DNA from: Chloroflexi bacterium HGW-Chloroflexi-8
GTDB taxonomy: Bacteria > Chloroflexota > Anaerolineae > Anaerolineales > Anaerolineaceae
Length of the DNA: 38,382 nucleotides
NCBI GenBank assembly: GCA_002841995.1
Contig: PHBS01000017.1
Span: 1 to 38,382 of the forward strand
Direction of reading: 5' to 3'
The translations under genes were made by a program, and so were the position numbers. Positions 33,486 to 38,382 of the stretch are shown one piece after another (position 1 is the first letter of the stretch; every line of letters starts with the position of its first letter). The notes under the pieces are model-generated. The model was not told the origin of the DNA and did no database searches. It saw nothing but the letters and a program-made list of their open reading frames with translations.

Positions 33486-34299
33486 CAATCAATTCACCTT
33501 CAGTGCATACAAATTGCAGGATTATTTGGATTGTGAGAGAAGATTTGAACTTAAGTATTTATTAAAACAACAATGGCCAGCCATCCAGTCCGAACCGATT
33601 CATGAATTAGAACAACAAATGCAATTCGGTCAACAATTTCATTTGTTTGCCCAGCAATTTTTTTCCAATATCCCAACTGAAGAGATTCAAAAACAGGTCG
33701 ATAATGAGACTTTAAGTTTTTGGTGGGGTAATTTTGTTCCTTTTGCCAAAAGTTTATTAACTAAGGAATACTTTGCCGAGCGTAAAATTGGGATCAAACT
33801 GAGTAATACGCGTTTTATTGCGATATTAGATCTTCTGGTGATCGACAAGAAAAATACCTATACAATCATTGACTGGAAAACGAATAAGAAGAAACCTTCG
33901 AGTCAACAAATTAAGAATTCAATTCAATCCAGGTTATACCCTTTAGTTCTTTTTCTTTCCGAGAATGAACGGATTTCTCCAAATAAGATAAGCCCTGACC
34001 AAATCGAGATGATTTATTGGTTTGCTAATTTTCCAGACAAAATGGAAACATTTAAGTATTCAAATTACCAATTCGAAGAAGATTTGAGTTTTTTCCAGGA
34101 GATTATTCAAAAAATTTCCTTAAAAAAAACTGGTGAATTCTTAAAAACGACCAGGACTCTATTATGTAAGTACTGCCAGTACCGTTCTCTATGCGAAAGA
34201 GGAACAACCCCAGGTTCATTGGATAATCCGGAAGATGAAATTTGGAATGAAGAAATATTGGATATCGATTTTTCGCAAATTGGTGAAGTTGAATTTTAA
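33475..34299 (+). CDS. RecB/Cas4/AddB-type PD-(D/E)XK nuclease with an iron-sulfur cysteine set
   Basis: A 274-residue nuclease. The active site is D119 in ILDLL and D133-W-K135 in IIDWKTNKK, the D-(D/E)xK pattern of RecB-like nucleases. Four cysteines, C20 near the N-terminus (YLDCERRF) and C231, C234, C240 at the C-terminus (CKYCQYRSLC), match the spacing of the 4Fe-4S cluster in AddB, Cas4 and related nucleases. It overlaps the helicase by 11 nt and its stop overlaps the recJ start (TAATG). This would be the nuclease of the split AddAB-like machine; a stand-alone Cas4-like role is unlikely as no cas genes are present. Confidence 0.85.
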   Translation: MEINNQFTFSAYKLQDYLDCERRFELKYLLKQQWPAIQSEPIHELEQQMQFGQQFHLFAQQFFSNIPTEEIQKQVDNETLSFWWGNFVPFAKSLLTKEYFAERKIGIKLSNTRFIAILDLLVIDKKNTYTIIDWKTNKKKPSSQQIKNSIQSRLYPLVLFLSENERISPNKISPDQIEMIYWFANFPDKMETFKYSNYQFEEDLSFFQEIIQKISLKKTGEFLKTTRTLLCKYCQYRSLCERGTTPGSLDNPEDEIWNEEILDIDFSQIGEVEF

Positions 34300-36638
34300 T
34301 GACAAATCTAATAGAGTGGTCACCAAAACCCAAAAAAGAAGTTCCGCAAGAGATTGAAAAGCTATTTCCCAATAAATGGGTGCAACAACGATTTGTAGAG
34401 CTGCATTTGACAAATTCGAAGACTGCAGAAGCATTTATCAATCCATCACTTTACATTCCCACAAACCCGGTTGAATTGCCAGATTTAGAAAAAGGTGCAC
34501 AGAGAATCAAGAAAGCATTATTGAACAAAGAAGAGATTGGCATTTGGGGGGATTTTGATGTAGATGGCCAAACATCTACAATTTTACTAGTTCAAGCATT
34601 AAGAATTTTGGGTGCAAATCCTCGGTATCATATACCAAATCGTGATAAGGAATCTCACGGCATCCGATTGCATAACCTAAAAGATTTTGTGTCAGTTCCA
34701 ATAAAACTTTTAATTACTTGCGATACGGGAGTGAGTGAAAATGCGTCAATAGAATTCGCCAATAGCAAAGACATTGATGTCATAATCACAGATCATCACA
34801 GCCTACCAGAATTATTGCCGAATGCTTATGCTGTCATAAATCCGAAAAGATTACCTTCTGAACACGCATTAAATAAATTGGCAGGGGTAGGTACTGCCTA
34901 TAAATTAATGGAATATGTATTCAGACTCTTCAATATAGAAGAGGAAAAAGGCCGCTTACTAGATTTGGTTGCCTTGGGAACGATTGCAGATATTGCAGAA
35001 ATCAACCCGGAAAACCATTTTTTGGTTCAATCCGGTCTTGAAAAACTAAAAAGATCTGAGCGTTTATTACTTAAAGAAATTTTTATTATCAAAGAAATTA
35101 ATCCCGATTTGCTCAACGAAACTCATATTTCTTTTTCAATTGCACCATTATTGAACGCATTAGGAAGACTGGATGATGCCAATTCTGTTGTTGAACATTT
35201 CCTAACGGATGATTTACAAAAAGCCCGTATTTTTGCGAATATCCTCGAGAATCTTAATGAAAAAAGAAAGCTTATCACTGAACAAATTACTGAAGCCGCA
35301 TTAGCAATTTTACAAAGGGATGAATTAGAACAAAACCAGGAAGCAATTGTTCTTCATCATTCGGATTGGCATCCTGGGGTTTTGGGAATTGTCGCAAGTC
35401 AATTAGTTGAAATCTTCAAAAAACCTACGATTTTATTATCGGGTTTTCAGGATCAAGTTATTCGGGGATCTGCGAGATCAGTTGATGGGATTAATATATT
35501 TGAAGCAATACGTGAATCAAGTCAAATGTTGACGCAATATGGTGGACATGCCATGGCAGCCGGGATTTCCCTTCGGTATGATGCCTTAGCATTATTTAAA
35601 AAGGAATTTAATAAATCAATCCAAAAACAAATACAGAACAAGAAAATCTCCCAAGAAATTTTGGTAGATGGATTTTTGGAATTGGATCAATTAAACATCG
35701 ATTTTGTTAACCAGTTGAATATTTTGGCTCCTTTTGGACCAGGGAATCCACCGTTTATTTTTGCCACCAGAAATATCAGCATAAACAAATCTACAACATT
35801 TGGTAAAGCCAGGAACCATATCCGATTCAAAGTGTCGGATTCTACTAATATTTCATTGGATCTACTTTGGTGGAAAGGAGCAAATAAATCCATTCCAGAA
35901 TCAATGGTTGATATTATCTACCGACCCGGGAAAAATTCCTATAAAGGCAAAGATGAGCTTCAAATTGAAGTCATCGAAATGCAACCTTCTGAAGAGGTTT
36001 TAGAAGAATTGCAATCCGCCAGCCAAAAACTAGAAATAATCGATTTACGTTCTGAAGATTTCAATCTTCAGGCTCTATTAAATAACTATCAGGACTTGGT
36101 CATTTGGGCTGAGGGTTTGAGTGAAAATAAAAGATATCGATATGAGACCCGGATAAATTTACATCCCTCAAACGCGCTCCTTATTTATTCTTGCCCACCA
36201 AGTTTAGTGGATATTGCCAAAGCCTGGAAAATCGTAAATCCCAAAATATTGGTATTAGGAAAAATGATGCCGGAGATGGATTCAATGAATTCACTGCTGA
36301 TGTCTATTTCTGGAATGATAAATTTAGCGGTAAATCGAAGAGCAGGAGTTTTTGATATTCACAAAGCTGCAGCTGCAACCGGGCATCGCGTTAAAACAAT
36401 TAATACTGTACTGAGATATCTTTGTTCAAAGGGGAAAATCAGTATAAAGGAACATCCGGACACGGAATTAACCATTTCTTTTGGGGGAATTGAAAACGTA
36501 AATCAAGCCAGCCAATACGAGAATTATTTACGATTCCTCATTCAAGAGACAATTTCTTTTCGAAAATGGTATCAAAAAGTAGACACTTCACGATTAATGA
36601 GTGAAATTTATGAATTATTCTCTATCGACAAAAAATAA
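34299..36638 (+). CDS. recJ: Single-stranded-DNA-specific exonuclease RecJ
   Basis: RecJ digests single-stranded DNA 5' to 3' in recombination and mismatch repair. The 779-residue protein has DFDVDGQTST at 85-94 (motif I), DHH at 165-167, and GRLDDANSVVEHF, then DHHA1-type motifs HSDWHPGVLGIVASQLVE and YGGHAMAAGISL. The last 200 residues hold an OB-like part and a region ending in a winged-helix-like segment (AATGHRVKTINTVLRYLCSKG), longer than short RecJs. The ATG at 34299 shares one base with the preceding stop. Confidence 0.94.
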   Translation: MTNLIEWSPKPKKEVPQEIEKLFPNKWVQQRFVELHLTNSKTAEAFINPSLYIPTNPVELPDLEKGAQRIKKALLNKEEIGIWGDFDVDGQTSTILLVQALRILGANPRYHIPNRDKESHGIRLHNLKDFVSVPIKLLITCDTGVSENASIEFANSKDIDVIITDHHSLPELLPNAYAVINPKRLPSEHALNKLAGVGTAYKLMEYVFRLFNIEEEKGRLLDLVALGTIADIAEINPENHFLVQSGLEKLKRSERLLLKEIFIIKEINPDLLNETHISFSIAPLLNALGRLDDANSVVEHFLTDDLQKARIFANILENLNEKRKLITEQITEAALAILQRDELEQNQEAIVLHHSDWHPGVLGIVASQLVEIFKKPTILLSGFQDQVIRGSARSVDGINIFEAIRESSQMLTQYGGHAMAAGISLRYDALALFKKEFNKSIQKQIQNKKISQEILVDGFLELDQLNIDFVNQLNILAPFGPGNPPFIFATRNISINKSTTFGKARNHIRFKVSDSTNISLDLLWWKGANKSIPESMVDIIYRPGKNSYKGKDELQIEVIEMQPSEEVLEELQSASQKLEIIDLRSEDFNLQALLNNYQDLVIWAEGLSENKRYRYETRINLHPSNALLIYSCPPSLVDIAKAWKIVNPKILVLGKMMPEMDSMNSLLMSISGMINLAVNRRAGVFDIHKAAAATGHRVKTINTVLRYLCSKGKISIKEHPDTELTISFGGIENVNQASQYENYLRFLIQETISFRKWYQKVDTSRLMSEIYELFSIDKK

Positions 36639-36730
36639 TAATCCAAAGACAAATAAAGAGTTACTCGCAGAATCTTGAATTTTATGATAGTATTGGAACG
36701 TTTTAGGCAGCAACAAACAACCGTTGCTAT

Positions 36731-36782
36731 CTTTCCGCTCTCGGCTCATTAATTTGTTGTCCGAGGGCAATTCCGTGGAAAG
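36731..36782 (+). promoter_or_regulatory. S6:S18 ribosomal-protein leader (autoregulatory RNA) upstream of rpsF
   Basis: The leader forms an outer stem CTTTCC/GGAAAG (36731-36736 with 36777-36782), an inner stem GCTCTCGG/CCGAGGGC (36737-36744 with 36761-36768) and a 3' bulge of 8 nt that carries CCG at 36773-36775. The conserved S6:S18 complex-binding motif is exactly a CCG in a bulge flanked by a stem and a hairpin. The outer stem runs into the Shine-Dalgarno AGGAGG (36781-36786), so protein binding should repress rpsF translation. A second small hairpin lies at 36709-36728. Confidence 0.8.
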
Positions 36783-36795
36783 GAGGAATACGTTC

Positions 36796-37080
36796 ATGCG
36801 TAATTACGAATTGCTCGTTGTTTTACAACCAGATCTTGATGAGACAGCATTAAATGAAATCTTGACCAAGATTAACAATTGGGTTACTGAAGCTGGTGGA
36901 AAAGTCGAAAAAACGGATAATTGGGGAAAACGTCGAATGGCTTATCATATCCGCAAACAACGCGAAGGTCTATATGTTTTGTTTCTACTGAACATGCTAC
37001 CATCGGTTACTAATGACTTGGAACGAAATTTACGTTTCTTGGAACCGGTAATGCGACATATGATCACCTTAGCTGAGTAG
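36796..37080 (+). CDS. rpsF: Ribosomal protein S6
   Basis: A 94-residue small-subunit protein that binds 16S rRNA together with S18. The string MRNYELLVVLQPDLDE starts it, and KRRMAYHIRKQREGLYVLFLL is typical of the beta sheet. I use the ATG at 36796 with AGGAGG 9 nt upstream; an in-frame start at 36724 would extend through the leader hairpin and lacks support. First gene of rpsF-ssb-rpsR. Confidence 0.96.
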   Translation: MRNYELLVVLQPDLDETALNEILTKINNWVTEAGGKVEKTDNWGKRRMAYHIRKQREGLYVLFLLNMLPSVTNDLERNLRFLEPVMRHMITLAE

Positions 37081-37139
37081 TTTAGATATTGTTTTGAAGC
37101 ACGTGGTTATTGATTCATGTAAGCTTTCTGGAGTCCGTT

Positions 37140-37535
37140 ATGGGTCGTGGATTAAATAAAGTGATGATCATCGGTCAACTTGGCCGAGATCCTGAAATGA
37201 GGTTTACCCCATCAGGTAGACCCGTTACCACTTTTACGATCGCTTGTAATCGAACTTGGAGTTCTGCAGATGGAGAACGGCATGTTGAAACTGAATGGTT
37301 CAACATCGTCACTTGGGGAAATTTGGCAGAAATTTGTAAACAATACCTGACCCGAAACCAACAGGTGTACATTGAAGGAAGATTACAATCAAGAAGATGG
37401 GAAGACCTTGAAGGTTGTAAACATACCAGTCTGGAAATTGTTGCAACAGAAATGATGATCCTTGGTGACCGTAAAGAAAATAACCACCAAATTGCTTCAC
37501 CCGAATTAGATATAAATGAAAATTACCCCTTTTAG
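37140..37535 (+). CDS. ssb: Single-stranded DNA-binding protein
   Basis: A 131-residue OB-fold protein: [47 protein letters not shown] and [13 protein letters not shown] are SSB hallmarks. The tail is short and ends ENYPF, close to the DIPF tip that recruits repair partners. The ATG at 37140 has GGAG at 37130-37133. It lies between rpsF and rpsR, the usual order. Confidence 0.96.
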   Translation: MGRGLNKVMIIGQLGRDPEMRFTPSGRPVTTFTIACNRTWSSADGERHVETEWFNIVTWGNLAEICKQYLTRNQQVYIEGRLQSRRWEDLEGCKHTSLEIVATEMMILGDRKENNHQIASPELDINENYPF

Positions 37536-37546
37536 GAGAATTAACA

Positions 37547-37822
37547 ATGACAAATGAAAATGGTCAACTTCGAAAAGGCCCATTTGGCAACAGACGTACT
37601 TTTACCCCTCGTCCAAAAATATGTCAATTTTGTACAGAAAAAGACACAAAAATTAATTACAAAGATATCGACCTATTACGTCGATTTGTAATGGAAGATG
37701 GAAAAATTCGACCACGCCGCCAAACTGGAACCTGTGCGAAACATCAACGTGAACTTGCTGGAGCAGTAAAACGTGCACGTCAAGTAGCTTTATTGCCCTT
37801 CGTTTCATCTATTGACGATTAA
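37547..37822 (+). CDS. rpsR: Ribosomal protein S18
   Basis: A 91-residue protein with CQFC, the region [26 protein letters not shown], and [22 protein letters not shown], all diagnostic. A TTAGGAGA site precedes the ATG. Partner of S6 in regulating this operon through the leader. Confidence 0.96.
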   Translation: MTNENGQLRKGPFGNRRTFTPRPKICQFCTEKDTKINYKDIDLLRRFVMEDGKIRPRRQTGTCAKHQRELAGAVKRARQVALLPFVSSIDD

Positions 37823-37847
37823 CCATATAAGTTAATAGAATCCTGGT

Positions 37848-37882
37848 GCATGGTGTGGATTTATCCACCCATGCCATTTTTT
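37848..37882 (+). terminator. Rho-independent terminator after rpsR
   Basis: An 11-bp stem pairs 37848-37859 (one bulged T at 37854) with 37864-37874 around the loop TTTA, followed by CATTTTTT. It ends the ribosomal operon. Confidence 0.85.
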
Positions 37883-37905
37883 ATACCTGTTTCTGAGGTT
37901 ACTAT

Positions 37906-38382
37906 ATGACAAAAGCTCCTACACCAAAAGTAATATCAAAAAAACACAAAGCCCGTCTGGAAAGAGAACAAATTCAACGAAAAAGGATCTTAATCGCTGC
38001 TTTTGCTGTGGCCGCTATAATCGTTGCCATTCTTCTATATGGTGTACTTGATCAAACAATTTTGAAAGCTCAACGAGCAGTGGCGAAAGTGGGTGACCAA
38101 ACAATTCGAAGCGATGAGTTTATCAAGCAGGTGAAGTTCCAGCGCTATCAATTGAACCAACAAGCAACCCAATACCAAAGTTTAAAACAAATCTTTGGAG
38201 CAGATTCGAGCAATACTTCGTACATTGATAACCTCATTCTTCAGATCCAGTCCCAAATGGCAAATACAGAAGGACTTGGATCAAATGTATTAGATAACAT
38301 GATCAATGACATTATCATTGCAAATTATGCAAAAGCGAACAATATCTCAGTAAGTGATCAGGAAGTGAAAGAAGAGTTCCAA
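37906..38382 (+). CDS. Membrane-anchored SurA-like chaperone or peptidyl-prolyl isomerase, 5' part
   Basis: The frame runs to the edge of the window (159 codons, no stop). Basic residues 12-26 precede a transmembrane helix at about 27-48, then AKVGDQTIRSDEFIKQVKFQR, the SurA N-terminal domain pattern, and INDIIIANYAKANNISVSDQEVKEEF. The parvulin isomerase domain would be beyond the edge. A likely extracytoplasmic folding factor, tethered to the membrane. A TGAGG site precedes the ATG by 8 nt. Confidence 0.8.
   Translation, partial: MTKAPTPKVISKKHKARLEREQIQRKRILIAAFAVAAIIVAILLYGVLDQTILKAQRAVAKVGDQTIRSDEFIKQVKFQRYQLNQQATQYQSLKQIFGADSSNTSYIDNLILQIQSQMANTEGLGSNVLDNMINDIIIANYAKANNISVSDQEVKEEFQ

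Noticed and set aside
33475-34299. Cas4 of a CRISPR system
   Set aside because: The cysteine pattern is shared with AddB-type nucleases and no cas gene or array is nearby.

Overview
The window is a densely packed stretch of AT-rich bacterial chromosome. It contains no rRNA, tRNA, CRISPR array, insertion sequence or prophage that I can see, and no gene-free stretch longer than about 300 bases. The mixture of genes (a Tad pilus cluster with a receiver-ATPase TadZ, a ComF, a long HPF, a baseplate-J-like membrane protein beside ruvX and mltG, a polyphosphate-glucokinase-type ROK kinase, and rpsF-ssb-rpsR followed by a membrane-anchored SurA-like protein) suggests a Chloroflexota bacterium of the Anaerolineae type. 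That placement is inference from gene content, not from a marker search. TGA ends several intact genes here, so the standard code applies.

Layout. 1-5740 (+): the end of a Tad/Flp pilus operon (cpaB tail, tadZ/cpaE, cpaF, tadB, tadC), then comF. 5757-8598 (+): long-form HPF and a terminator, then a well-formed promoter, efp, a small eight-cysteine protein, and a HAD phosphatase fused to a DinB-like domain. 8725-10596 (+): ftsH, closed by a strong hairpin. 10633-11941 (-): miaA and yraN. 12223-19635 (+): a CinA with a decayed amidase half, an amidohydrolase fused to a CYTH domain, then glgA-glgC-malQ. 19654-20616 (-): an EamA exporter. 20840-22766 (+): a ferredoxin and a fumarase/aspartase-family lyase. 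22758-26657 (-): baseplate-J-like membrane protein, ruvX, mltG and a polyphosphate-glucokinase-like kinase. 26702-27301 (-): an RluE-like pseudouridine synthase. 27388-28854 (+): a lipoprotein and a DnaQ-like exonuclease. 29141-36638 (+): a DNA-repair block made of an AddB-like protein, a UvrD-family helicase broken by one in-frame TGA, a Cas4/AddB-type iron-sulfur nuclease, and RecJ. 36731-37822 (+): rpsF-ssb-rpsR behind an S6:S18 autoregulatory leader, then a terminator. 37906-38382 (+): the start of a SurA-like protein that runs off the window.

How the parts fit. glgC makes ADP-glucose, glgA polymerises it and malQ remodels the glucan; the ROK kinase could re-phosphorylate free glucose. 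The repair block looks like a RecBCD/AddAB-type end-processing machine split over three genes: an inactive-looking helicase-like scaffold, an active helicase and a separate nuclease. It overlaps RecJ, and the 5'-to-3' order with tight overlaps suggests a single transcript. The Tad pilus and ComF together hint at DNA uptake.

The most interesting observations are the in-frame TGA in the helicase, the split AddAB-like module, two unusual domain fusions (amidohydrolase-CYTH and HAD-DinB), the eight-cysteine protein coupled to HAD-DinB, the CinA that has lost its amidase active site, and the textbook S6:S18 leader.
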